50,404 bases of DNA, taken from assembly GCA_020354625.1 (NCBI GenBank), contig CP070651.1:1948817-1999220 (forward strand), in the 5' to 3' direction. Of this stretch, positions 32,961 through 40,647 are shown in pieces (position 1 is the stretch's first letter; each line of letters begins with the position of its first letter). A model generated the notes under the pieces. It worked only from the letters and a program-made list of their open reading frames with translations. It was not told where the DNA came from and searched no databases. Source of the DNA: Trueperaceae bacterium (GTDB lineage: Bacteria; Deinococcota; Deinococci; Deinococcales; Trueperaceae). The position numbers and the translations under genes were made by a program.

Positions 32961-34037
32961 TCACTGACCCACGAAGATGCGAACTTCATCCCAGGCATCG
33001 TTGTAGAGCTGCTCTAGCGCCGAGTCCTGCACGATGAAGAAGAGGCCGGCTTGCGTCTCTGCCCCTGGGTAGATACCCGGGTCCTCGAGAAGCTCGGCCT
33101 CGATCAGACCGGCCTCGATCGCCGCCTGGTTGGGCGAGCCGTAGGCCGTGTAATTGCTGATGTCTGCTCCGACTTGTGCGTCGAGGACGTAGTCGATAAA
33201 CACCTCCGCCAACGCTTTGTTGGGCGCATCGATCGGGATGCCGAGATTGTCTACCCAGAAGTTGGTCCCCTCGTCGGGAATCACGTAGGCGTAGTCGTCA
33301 CACTCACACTCGTCCATGATCTGGAAGATATCGCCCGAGTACTCGACCACGATGTCCGCCTCGCCCCGGAGCAGGACCTCTTGGCCGTCATCCTGATTGA
33401 GGTAGACTACGTTCCCGCCATTTTCAACCAGATAATCCCTGGCAGCAGCGATCTCGTCCGGATCACCGGTGTTGGGGTCGAAGCCGAGCATCAACAGGGC
33501 GATGCCCATGGTGGCCCGCACATCCTCGATCCACGACACCGGCCCGTCGTACTCGAACATTTCGGTCCAACTGGTGATCTCCATGCCCACCGTACTGGTG
33601 TTATAGCCGATCCCGATCGTCCCCCACTGGTAGGGAACCGTGAAGGTGTTGTCGGCATCGAAGTCGAGGCCTTTGAAGGTCGGGTCGACGTTGGCCATGT
33701 TGGGGATGTTTTCGTAATCCAAGGGCTCGAGCAAACCCTCTTCCACCATCAGGTAGACGACCGAACCGCTCGGGACGACGATGTCGTAACCGGGGTTCCC
33801 TTGGCGAATGCGAGCGAGCATATCGTCGTCAGAAGGATAGGTGTCGTAGACAACCGAAACGCCACAGAGCTCCTCGAAGTTACCGATGGTGTCTTCTGCA
33901 ATGTAGGTCGTCCAGTTGTAGACGCTGAGCGTCTGACCTTCAAACCCTGCCGGACACGTCCAGGAGGAGTCCTGGGCTACCGCCATACCACCCATTGCGA
34001 GCAGCGCTATGAGGATCACGATCAACTCTTTTCTCAT
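32961..34037 (-). CDS. potD: Polyamine-type ABC substrate-binding protein, PotD family
   Basis: The 358-residue protein has a Sec signal peptide (MRKELIVILIALLAMGGMAVAQ) and the PotD/PotF opening LSVYNWTTYIAEDTIGNFEE with YDTYPSDDDMLARI and YDIVVPSGSVVYLMVEEGLLEPLD. ATG at 34037 follows AAGGGAG; the ORF could extend to 34103 but without a ribosome-binding site. The mature protein has cysteines in SWTCPAG, ELCGV and ECECDDY that might form disulfides. It is the first gene of the potD-potA-C45-GNAT unit. The 252 bp upstream to the MFS gene contain no supportable gene. Confidence 0.94.
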   Translation of the reverse strand: MRKELIVILIALLAMGGMAVAQDSSWTCPAGFEGQTLSVYNWTTYIAEDTIGNFEELCGVSVVYDTYPSDDDMLARIRQGNPGYDIVVPSGSVVYLMVEEGLLEPLDYENIPNMANVDPTFKGLDFDADNTFTVPYQWGTIGIGYNTSTVGMEITSWTEMFEYDGPVSWIEDVRATMGIALLMLGFDPNTGDPDEIAAARDYLVENGGNVVYLNQDDGQEVLLRGEADIVVEYSGDIFQIMDECECDDYAYVIPDEGTNFWVDNLGIPIDAPNKALAEVFIDYVLDAQVGADISNYTAYGSPNQAAIEAGLIEAELLEDPGIYPGAETQAGLFFIVQDSALEQLYNDAWDEVRIFVGQ

Positions 34038-34289
34038 CCGTTTTCTCCCTTTTGCATCGGCCCGCCACCAGGAACTTTCAACTTTGACAGTCCTGGTCGG
34101 CAAGCCATTTTTTCCAGCAGATCTTTCAGGCAGCCTATGTACCAGACAGACTTGGCGACCTGAAGCGACAGCTGAAAATCATCCAAAAATACCACATCCG
34201 GAGGCCAGCGGTTTCGGGTGATCAACGAGAGTCTGTGGACGTCATGCACAGCTACCGCTTCACCCACGAAGAAAGAGCGTGGCTGGGCT

Positions 34290-35534
34290 TCAAGCGCTCC
34301 GGCCAGAAGCCCCACTCCTCGGCAAGAACCAGATGGCTGGGATGCTCAAAAAAGCAGAGACGCCAGCCAATACAAACGTGCTCTGAAGACCGATACGGTC
34401 TGCCAACACCCCGACGAGCCAAATCCCCAAGGCGCGCACCAAAAAGTTGAGGGCCATAAAACTCCCGTTGGCGAGCGCCCGGTTATCCGGGAACTCATCT
34501 TGAATGATCGCCAGGAACACCGGGGTCGGCGAGATAGCCGTCAGACCCAACGCGATCAGGAGTGGAACGGTCAACCAACCGGGGGCATACACAAAAGCGA
34601 ACAGGAACACGGGTGAGAGCCCGAGCAATACCAACAACACCTGTGGGCGCCCCAGGCGGTCGCTTAGGGTACCTGTCATCAACGCCCCCACCACCCCGGC
34701 CGCCTCCAAAATGGTGAGCGAGGCAGCGGCCAACCACAGTCCCGAACCCCTCGTATCGCTCATAAAAAGCGGGAGGAAGGTGGTGAGACATACCACGATG
34801 AAAATCCGGGGGATAAGCAACCAGCCGAGGGTGCCGAAGAGGCGCCGGGCTTTTCGCCAGGGTAGTTGGGTGGCGGCGTTGATCCCCGGCCTGGCCGAAA
34901 CCCGGCGGAGGCGCAGGTAGAGGATACCCGAAACCAACCAACCGACGAATGCGAGGCGCCAAATACCCTCCAATCCGAACCAGCCGACCCCAGCCACCGC
35001 GACAATCGGCCCCAGAGTCCGCCCCAATTCACCGGCTGCCATAAAGAGGCTCATACCGGTGCCCAGGCGGCGTCCGGAAATGCGAGCGATCATGGCGGGA
35101 GCGGGGGCATGGAAAGCGGCGATGCTAACCCCTGCGGCCAGCAGTAGGAAGGCGAGTGCGAGGTAGTCGGAGGTAAGCCCCAAACAGCTGATCAAGGTGG
35201 CCGATACGGCAGGCGCAAGAATGACGAAATATCGGAGGCTGACCTTGTCCGCCAGGTAACCGATCAGGGGGTTGAGCAGACTGGGGAGCTGCGTGAAGAC
35301 GACCAACCCACCGGTGAGTGCGTAGCTGGCGCCCAACCGCTCTTGCAAGAGCGGCAACAGGGGCGGGATGAAGGCGCTGTAGGTATCGTGAACGAAGTGA
35401 CCACCGGCGATGGTGAGCACCTGTTCTCCGTGAAACTCCTCGTCTGGCGGGGGCATATTCTGAGGGGTTTTAGGGCTCCTCGACCCGTTGGCGTCGTCAG
35501 GCATCTCGGTCTTGTCCGGTACAGACGGCTCCAT
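34290..35534 (-). CDS. Major facilitator superfamily exporter (fosmidomycin-resistance-like)
   Basis: The 414-residue protein has a soluble N-terminal tail of about 35 residues, then about 12 hydrophobic helices. GGHFVHDTYSAFIPPLLPLLQERLG is the N-terminal signature of the Fsr-like MFS group, and the loop ADKVSLRY and TLSDRLGRP are MFS loop-2/3 and loop-8/9 motifs. Such proteins export small molecules by proton exchange. ATG at 35534 follows GGGGAGG; an in-frame TTG lies directly before it. Substrate unknown. Confidence 0.9.
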   Translation of the reverse strand: MEPSVPDKTEMPDDANGSRSPKTPQNMPPPDEEFHGEQVLTIAGGHFVHDTYSAFIPPLLPLLQERLGASYALTGGLVVFTQLPSLLNPLIGYLADKVSLRYFVILAPAVSATLISCLGLTSDYLALAFLLLAAGVSIAAFHAPAPAMIARISGRRLGTGMSLFMAAGELGRTLGPIVAVAGVGWFGLEGIWRLAFVGWLVSGILYLRLRRVSARPGINAATQLPWRKARRLFGTLGWLLIPRIFIVVCLTTFLPLFMSDTRGSGLWLAAASLTILEAAGVVGALMTGTLSDRLGRPQVLLVLLGLSPVFLFAFVYAPGWLTVPLLIALGLTAISPTPVFLAIIQDEFPDNRALANGSFMALNFLVRALGIWLVGVLADRIGLQSTFVLAGVSAFLSIPAIWFLPRSGASGRSA

Positions 35535-35614
35535 CAACCTCCCCTTCCATGGCGCATTGCGTAGCCCTAGCGCTCACCTAATAGAGATAGAGGGCAACAA
35601 GGGGAAGCGCTCCA

Positions 35615-36460
35615 TTAGCTGAGGAATCGCCGCAAGAGGGCGTCGAGAATGGAGTCGGGCAGTATTCGCGCCACGAGCGAGGCGACTCGGGCATCGAGGC
35701 CGACCGTATAGCGGCTGCGCGGGTGTTCCGCCGTCAGCGCGTGCCCCACCACCCTGGCGACGTCGTCCACCGATCCCCCTTCGGTCTTCGCCCGAGCGAG
35801 AGTCTTGAATAGCGGTTCGCTACGTGAGGCATACAGATCCAAGCCGGCTGTCGGATAACCGGCCAACTGCTGCTCGGCCGCCTCGAACGATTTGTCCCAG
35901 ATGGGGGTTTTGATCCGCCCGGGGCGGATCAACGCCACGTGTATCCCCCAAGGTGCGAGCTCCCGCCGCAACGAGTCGCTGAGGGCCTCAAGCGCAAACT
36001 TCGAAGCGGAGTAGGGGCCGAGCCCACCCGGAGAAATCACCCCGGAGATACCGGCTCCCATCAAGACGACCCGGCCGGTGGCTTTTCGAATCAGCGGCAA
36101 AAAAGTCTGGACGACTGCCACCGGACCGATCACGTTGACGTCGAACTGACGCCGCAATTCCTCCACCGGCAGAAACTCGAGCGCCCCGCCGATGGCGATC
36201 CCGGCATTGTTGACAAGACCGTCGAGCCCTCTCCCCCCAGTCGCCTCCTCCACCCGGTGAAAGGCAGCTGTAATATCGTCTTGGACGGTTACATCCAGAT
36301 GTATCGGGACGATGTCTTCGGGAGCCTGTTCGCGTAACGCCAGCGCATCACGCTCTTTGCGAACCCCCGCAAAGACCTGGAAACCGTTTTGTTGAAGATG
36401 CAAGGCGCACGCCTGGCCGATCCCCGTAGAGGCTCCCGTGATCAAAACCGTACGCTTCAC
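35615..36460 (-). CDS. Short-chain dehydrogenase/reductase
   Basis: The 281-residue protein has the classical SDR cofactor motif TGASTGIG at residues 8-15, LVNNAGIAIGG, and the catalytic YSASK near residue 155. The catalytic serine is likely in GAGISGV just before it. Substrate inference is not possible; the C-terminus (ILPDSILDALLRRFL) resembles oxidoreductases acting on lipids or sterol-like ketones. Start is GTG at 36460 after GGGGGATAGG. It is 72 bp downstream of the thioesterase gene on the same strand. Confidence 0.92.
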   Translation of the reverse strand: MKRTVLITGASTGIGQACALHLQQNGFQVFAGVRKERDALALREQAPEDIVPIHLDVTVQDDITAAFHRVEEATGGRGLDGLVNNAGIAIGGALEFLPVEELRRQFDVNVIGPVAVVQTFLPLIRKATGRVVLMGAGISGVISPGGLGPYSASKFALEALSDSLRRELAPWGIHVALIRPGRIKTPIWDKSFEAAEQQLAGYPTAGLDLYASRSEPLFKTLARAKTEGGSVDDVARVVGHALTAEHPRSRYTVGLDARVASLVARILPDSILDALLRRFLS

Positions 36461-36532
36461 CCTATCCCCCCGTCAACGGACATTCTTGGAAACAGACCCG
36501 ATGATCTGATCACGATCTCCTAACCCCTGTCA

Positions 36533-36919
36533 TCACGTTTTGAACCGCTCGAGGCGTTCACGCAACGCCTCGGGAATGGGTCTGGAACGATCGGAAAGGT
36601 AGTCGAAAAAGACCAGCACCGAACGGCAGTCAGCCGCCACCTCGCCGTCCGATTGCACTGTGTGTGAAAGTGTCAGGCTGCTGGTGCCGATACGCTCCAC
36701 CGCCGTGAGGACCGACACCGCTTCTCCGAAGCGCACCTGTCTGCGGAAGTCGATCGAGAGGTGCGCGAGAATGAACATTCCCGACTCGCTGCCCTGCGCT
36801 CTTATAAAGTCGACCCTGGCTAGCTCGGCGTAGGCGGCATAGGCGGTGTTGTTCAAGTGGCCGAGGGCGTCGGTGTCGTGAAAGCGAACTTGGATGGCCG
36901 TGGTGAAAGGCTGCGCCAC
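36533..36919 (-). CDS. Acyl-CoA thioesterase, 4-hydroxybenzoyl-CoA-thioesterase fold
   Basis: The 128-residue single hotdog-fold protein has the characteristic QVRFHDTDALGHLNNTAYAAYAELARVDF opening, where the aspartate in DTDALGH is the expected catalytic residue of YbgC/FadM-type thioesterases. It should hydrolyse acyl-CoA or related thioesters in the cytoplasm. Start is GTG at 36919, 4 bp after the stop of mutM, with AGGTAGC as ribosome-binding site, so it is in the hisA-mutM transcript. Confidence 0.92.
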   Translation of the reverse strand: MAQPFTTAIQVRFHDTDALGHLNNTAYAAYAELARVDFIRAQGSESGMFILAHLSIDFRRQVRFGEAVSVLTAVERIGTSSLTLSHTVQSDGEVAADCRSVLVFFDYLSDRSRPIPEALRERLERFKT

Positions 36920-36923
36920 AACG

Positions 36924-37820
36924 CTACCTTGAGCTTTCGAACCGCGTCGGTTTTCGCGCGGACCTGCTTCTACGGCTCAAAGAGGTTGGACGGTGCCGGG
37001 GAGGATCATCGGGGCGTTGGCAATCGGGGCAGTAGAAGGTGCTCCGCCCACCCACCACACGTCTTGAGATGGGTGCACCACACGCGGGGCAGGGATCACC
37101 CTCGTGTCCGTATGCGTTGAGCTCGCTCAGGTAAGCCCCCACCTCACCGTTGACGGTGCGGTAGTCGTTCAAGGTGGTTCCTTGGGCTTCGATGCTGGCA
37201 CGCAGAACGCGACGTATGGCGTCTCGCAAGGCACCCACCTTACGTTCAGGCACCTCTTTTGCCGGCGTCAACGGGTGGATTTTGCTCGACCAAAGGGCTT
37301 CATCAGCGTAGATATTTCCCACCCCTGCTACCGGCCTCTGGCTGAGGAGATAGGTCTTGATCGGTGTCGAAGAACGTTGCAACGCTCGATGAAGGTGCGC
37401 TTCGGTAAACGCCTCACTCAGAGGCTCGGGGCCGATACTGTGAAGCGTCGGCAGGGTGCGGTAATCGCCGGCGGGAACGACCAAGAATCTCCCGAACCGG
37501 CGCGTGTCTCGAAAGTAGAGCTGGCGAGGTTCGCTGCCGGTTAGTAAGAGCCGCACCCGTGCGTGGCGCTCTGGCTTCTCGGCCGTGATGATGCCGGTCA
37601 TGCCGAGGTGGATGATGAGTTCCAATCCGTGGTCGAGAGGCAAGATGAGAAACTTACCGCGGCGCTCGACCGCTTCGATGCAGCGCCCTTGTGCCCACTC
37701 CAAGTTGGCGTACTTCGGCCCCGGTGGTGCCTCGAGGCGCTCGGCCGTCACAATGCTGCGGCCCGTCAACCATGGTGCCAGCTCACGCCGTACCGTTTCG
37801 ACCTCAGGGAGCTCTGGGAT
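36924..37820 (-). CDS. mutM: Formamidopyrimidine-DNA glycosylase with an apparent ATC start codon
   Basis: MutM/Fpg removes oxidised purines and cleaves the abasic site. The catalytic N-terminus must be Pro followed by Glu after Met removal. The frame reads ATC then PELPEVETVRRELAPWL, a perfect family N-terminus, and ends in a zinc finger (CPAC and CPDC). There is no ATG, GTG, TTG or CTG between the upstream in-frame TAG at 37854-37856 and this point, so ATC at 37818-37820 must be the start unless there is a sequencing error. The next TTG (37769) would delete Pro1 and Glu2. The start overlaps the end of hisA by 17 bp, in another frame. The product has about 298 residues, including a C-terminal basic tail. 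Confidence 0.9.
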   Translation of the reverse strand: MPELPEVETVRRELAPWLTGRSIVTAERLEAPPGPKYANLEWAQGRCIEAVERRGKFLILPLDHGLELIIHLGMTGIITAEKPERHARVRLLLTGSEPRQLYFRDTRRFGRFLVVPAGDYRTLPTLHSIGPEPLSEAFTEAHLHRALQRSSTPIKTYLLSQRPVAGVGNIYADEALWSSKIHPLTPAKEVPERKVGALRDAIRRVLRASIEAQGTTLNDYRTVNGEVGAYLSELNAYGHEGDPCPACGAPISRRVVGGRSTFYCPDCQRPDDPPRHRPTSLSRRSRSARKPTRFESSR

Positions 37821-38505
37821 AGGTGATCTTCCCTTCGTAGAGTGCGCGACCGACTACCGCGCCATCGAGACCCAGCTCTTCATAGAGCTCGAGATCCTCG
37901 TCGCTCGCCACCCCACCGCCGGCCACAAGGGTGTGGGGGAAAGCCTGGCGCATCTGGCGCACAGCTTCCGCGTTGACGCCTTTCATGGTGCCGTCTCTGG
38001 CGATATCGGTATAGATGAGTTGCCTAACCCCTCGCGCAGCCACCTGTTCGGCCAGTTCATAGGCCGTTACCTCGGTCACCTTGGCCCAGCCACGGACGGC
38101 GACTTGACCATCGCGGGCATCGACCGAAACGGCGATTCGATCGGGATCGTAATCGGCCAACAAGGCATCGAGCACCTCCGGATGGGTTACGGCCACCGTC
38201 CCGAGCACTACGCGGTCGACCACTCCCAGCCACAGGTGCGCCGTCTCCGCGCTCCGAATCCCCCCTCCGAGTTCGATCTTGGCTTCGACCGAGGTCGCGA
38301 TCTCCCGAACGAGATCGGCGTTGTTTCCCCTCCCGAGAGCCGCATCGAGATCGACGATATGCAACCAAGTGGCACCGAGTTTCGTCCAGTGCCGCGCTGC
38401 ATCCAAGGGGTGATCGAAGTACACGGTCTCCCGTTCCGGATCGCCTTCGTAGAGCCTTACTGCCTTGCCTCCTTGGATATCTACTGCCGGTATGATGTCA
38501 AACAT
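37804..38505 (-). CDS. hisA: HisA: phosphoribosylformimino-5-aminoimidazole carboxamide ribotide isomerase
   Basis: HisA catalyses the Amadori rearrangement in histidine biosynthesis. The 233-residue TIM-barrel protein begins MFDIIPAVDIQGGKAVRL with the catalytic aspartate (Asp9), has the phosphate-binding IELGGGIRS and LVAGGGVASDED segments, and the second catalytic aspartate in YTDIARDGTMKG. ATG at 38505 is chosen over longer starts because the family N-terminus begins there. There is no Shine-Dalgarno sequence, but TATACT lies 9 nt upstream, consistent with a leaderless mRNA. Other his genes are not in the window. Its end overlaps the start of mutM. Confidence 0.95.
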   Translation of the reverse strand: MFDIIPAVDIQGGKAVRLYEGDPERETVYFDHPLDAARHWTKLGATWLHIVDLDAALGRGNNADLVREIATSVEAKIELGGGIRSAETAHLWLGVVDRVVLGTVAVTHPEVLDALLADYDPDRIAVSVDARDGQVAVRGWAKVTEVTAYELAEQVAARGVRQLIYTDIARDGTMKGVNAEAVRQMRQAFPHTLVAGGGVASDEDLELYEELGLDGAVVGRALYEGKITYPRAP

Positions 38506-38514
38506 TGCTGAGAA

Positions 38515-38520
38515 AGTATA
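38515..38520 (-). promoter_or_regulatory. -10 box TATACT for leaderless hisA transcript
   Basis: TATACT on the minus strand ends 9 nt before the hisA ATG, which lacks a ribosome-binding site. No clear -35 hexamer is seen. The spacing implies that transcription starts at or beside the start codon. Confidence 0.55.
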
Positions 38521-38633
38521 GCGTGATCGCTTTGGAAGGGTGGGCGCCTGATCCGAGGCGGGTGCGGCCGGAACGAGCCGAGATCTGGGCAAGCGGAGCA
38601 CGATTTACCCCGGCGTGGAGGTAGCTTATGAGG

Positions 38634-38661
38634 TTGACACCCCCCCTCGGCGACCTATACC
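38634..38661 (+). promoter_or_regulatory. Sigma-70-type promoter for the DUF177-rpmF operon
   Basis: A consensus -35 TTGACA (38634-38639), a 16-bp spacer and a -10 TATACC (38656-38661) end 8 nt before the ATG at 38670. This is the clearest promoter in the window and, by its spacing, yields a leaderless or nearly leaderless mRNA. Confidence 0.75.
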
Positions 38662-38669
38662 TTTAGGGG

Positions 38670-39233
38670 ATGGTTTCTCGGCCCGACGCCACCTTACATC
38701 TCGCCAGCCTGTTGACCCAAGGCCCGGGTAGTGCCAGTGAAGTCGAGGGCCAGGGTCTGCTCGAGCCTGGCGAGGCCCTGCTCGAATCCTACGACCTGCG
38801 GCTCGCGGAACCGCTCGCCTGGGAATTGGTGGTGCGGCGAGCGGGTGGAGAAGACGACTTCCTCGTCGAGGGTCGCGTCAGCGGCAGCGCACTGCTTGAA
38901 TGCCGCCGCTGCCTGGTGGACGTGCCGACCGATATCTCCGTATCGTTGATCTTTCCCATGGTGTATAAGCCGGGGCAAAAAGAGCTGGTCTTGATCGAAG
39001 GGGTCGAAGATGCAGAAGAGACGCTCAGCTTCGGTGATCCCAGCGTCGACTTCACCGAGCTCCTGCTGCAGCTTTTCGCCATCAACTTGCCACTAACGGT
39101 GCTTTGCAAGGAGTCGTGCCGCGGCCTGTCCCTCGACGGAGTCAATTTGAACGAACACCCCGATCAGGAGACGAAACCCCAGAAAGGTACGGAACCCTCA
39201 CCGTTCGAGGTTCTCAAGGATTTCGACCTCTAA
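38670..39233 (+). CDS. DUF177 (YceD) protein linked to 23S rRNA/L32
   Basis: The 187-residue protein belongs to DUF177/YceD: conserved SALLECRRCLVDVPTDI in the middle and LCKESCRGLSLDG near the C-terminus, with CxxC and CxxxC cysteine pairs that probably bind metal. In bacteria and plant plastids this family is needed for 23S rRNA accumulation and is typically encoded directly before rpmF, as here. Start is ATG at 38670 without a Shine-Dalgarno sequence, 8 nt after a good -10 box. Its TAA stop is the first triplet of an 18-bp tandem repeat. Confidence 0.92.
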   Translation: MVSRPDATLHLASLLTQGPGSASEVEGQGLLEPGEALLESYDLRLAEPLAWELVVRRAGGEDDFLVEGRVSGSALLECRRCLVDVPTDISVSLIFPMVYKPGQKELVLIEGVEDAEETLSFGDPSVDFTELLLQLFAINLPLTVLCKESCRGLSLDGVNLNEHPDQETKPQKGTEPSPFEVLKDFDL

Positions 39234-39266
39234 ACAGCGTGTAATAGGTAAACAGAGTGTAATAGA
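39231..39266 (+). repeat. 18-bp tandem repeat between DUF177 gene and rpmF
   Basis: TAAACAGCGTGTAATAGG is followed directly by TAAACAGAGTGTAATAGA; 16 of 18 positions agree. The first TAA is the stop codon of the DUF177 gene. A TTGACG follows at 39267-39272 but no -10 hexamer lies at normal spacing from it. The pair could be a regulator-binding site or a simple duplication. Confidence 0.7.
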
Positions 39267-39307
39267 TTGACGTTTGGTACAGTGAATACGGTTCAAAGGA
39301 GTCTGCC

Positions 39308-39493
39308 ATGGCAAAACATCCGGTCCCCAAAAAGAAAACATCGAAGGCGCGTCGTGACCAGCGTCGTGCTCACGACGCCTTGAGCGCCCCGACACTGGTC
39401 GAGTGCGCAACGTGCAAGGCCGTGAAACCCGCCCATGTGGTCTGCCCCGAATGCGGCAGTTACGGTGGCCGCCAAGTCGTTGCAGAAGCTTAG
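39308..39493 (+). CDS. rpmF: 50S ribosomal protein L32
   Basis: The 61-residue protein [20 protein letters not shown]... is L32, a basic large-subunit protein. It retains two CxxC pairs (CATC and CPEC), so it is the zinc-binding form. The ATG follows AAAGGAG. It lies between DUF177 and the fatty-acid synthesis genes, the common bacterial order, but plsX, usually next, is absent and an intrinsic terminator follows about 100 bp downstream. Confidence 0.97.
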   Translation: MAKHPVPKKKTSKARRDQRRAHDALSAPTLVECATCKAVKPAHVVCPECGSYGGRQVVAEA

Positions 39494-39590
39494 CCCGAAG
39501 CATCGAAAGCCCTTGATGGGCAACGTCATCTTTACCCAACGATACGCCTGCGTGGGAGCGTGCAGACCGTGCGTACAACCATCGCCCCTA

Positions 39591-39617
39591 GGGCTGCCCA
39601 CGGCAGTCCGGTTTTTT
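39591..39617 (+). terminator. Intrinsic terminator after rpmF
   Basis: GGGCTGCC and GGCAGTCC form an 8-bp stem (one G-T pair) with a 3-nt loop, followed by GG and six T residues. It separates rpmF from fabH, whose ATG is 38 nt further on, so fabH must rely on read-through or a promoter in this short interval. Confidence 0.8.
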
Positions 39618-39654
39618 GTAAGGCGGTTCGGCTGAGAGTAGGTGTGGTGATGTG

Positions 39655-40647
39655 ATGCAGCATAAGAAGGTACGGGCTGGGATCACGGCACTCGGTGCGT
39701 ACGCACCGAAAACCGTCCTGACCAATGCGGACCTAGAAAAGATCATGGATACCACAGACGAGTGGATTCGGACCCGCACCGGTATCAGAAGGCGCCACGT
39801 AGCAGGGGACGATGAGTTTACGAGCGACCTGGCCATTCGCAGCGTGGAAGACCTGCTGGCTCGCCACGGTGACGAAACTCTTGCGGGCGTCGACATGGTG
39901 ATTGTCGCCACCAACACACCCGATGCCCTCTTCCCTGCGACGGCGGCACTGGTACAAGATCACTTTAAATTACGTGCAGGTGCCTTCGATCTGCTGGCTG
40001 CCTGTCCTGGGTGGCTGTACGCACTCTCGGTTGCCCAGGCGTACGTTGAAGCGGGGGTCTGCAAAAGAGTCCTGGCCGTGGGTGCCGAGGTGCTTACCAA
40101 GCTCATCGACTGGCAAGATCGCTCTACGGCTGTACTCTTCGGAGATGGGGCCGGAGCTACAATCATCGAGGCGGTGCCGGAACCGTTCGGTCTCAAATCG
40201 ATGATTCTCGGTGCCGACGGCTCGGGAGGTCACCACCTGCACATGGGTTGTGTCGGCAAGTGCCTACCGAATAGTACCCCCCTTTCGAAATACGTGTATA
40301 TGAACGGGCGTGAGGTCTTCAAGTTCGCCGTAAGGGTCATGAATACCGCCACCATCGATGCGGTAGCAGAAGCCGGCCTGGAAAGTGCAGATATCAGTCT
40401 GTTCGTTCCACACCAAGCCAATCTTCGAATCATCGATGCAGCCCGAGAAAGACTCGGGCTCGCGCGTGAGCAGGTGGTCATCACGGTCGATGAGTATGGG
40501 AACAACTCGACCGCCAGCATCCCACTCGCTCTCAAACACGCCCTGGACAAAGGACAAATCGAGGTCGGTGACAACCTACTGCTAGTCACCTTCGGAGCAG
40601 GTCTCACGTGGGGAGCGAGCGTCCTGACTTGGGGTGGGGGGGCGTGA
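39655..40647 (+). CDS. fabH: Beta-ketoacyl-ACP synthase III
   Basis: FabH condenses acetyl-CoA (or a branched acyl-CoA) with malonyl-ACP to start fatty acid synthesis. The 330-residue protein has the Cys-His-Asn triad: Cys117 in LLAACPGWLYAL, His in VPHQANLRII and Asn in YGNNSTASIP. ATG at 39655 is preferred over an in-frame GTG immediately before it. Its stop overlaps the fabD start (GTGA). The position directly after a terminator suggests separate control from rpmF. Confidence 0.96.
   Translation: MQHKKVRAGITALGAYAPKTVLTNADLEKIMDTTDEWIRTRTGIRRRHVAGDDEFTSDLAIRSVEDLLARHGDETLAGVDMVIVATNTPDALFPATAALVQDHFKLRAGAFDLLAACPGWLYALSVAQAYVEAGVCKRVLAVGAEVLTKLIDWQDRSTAVLFGDGAGATIIEAVPEPFGLKSMILGADGSGGHHLHMGCVGKCLPNSTPLSKYVYMNGREVFKFAVRVMNTATIDAVAEAGLESADISLFVPHQANLRIIDAARERLGLAREQVVITVDEYGNNSTASIPLALKHALDKGQIEVGDNLLLVTFGAGLTWGASVLTWGGGA

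Noticed and set aside
34038-34289. Possible small gene between potD and the MFS gene
   Set aside because: The open frames have no ribosome-binding site or recognisable motif. Only a 7-bp inverted repeat (34067-34073 and 34091-34097) is visible.
36924-37769. MutM starting at TTG 37769
   Set aside because: It would remove the catalytic Pro-Glu N-terminus that is encoded in frame just upstream.
38374-38440. Insertion sequence or integrase near cluster boundaries
   Set aside because: I looked for transposase or integrase motifs throughout, including around 18.1-18.5 and 29.8-30.0 kb, and found none; no terminal inverted repeats of an IS were visible.
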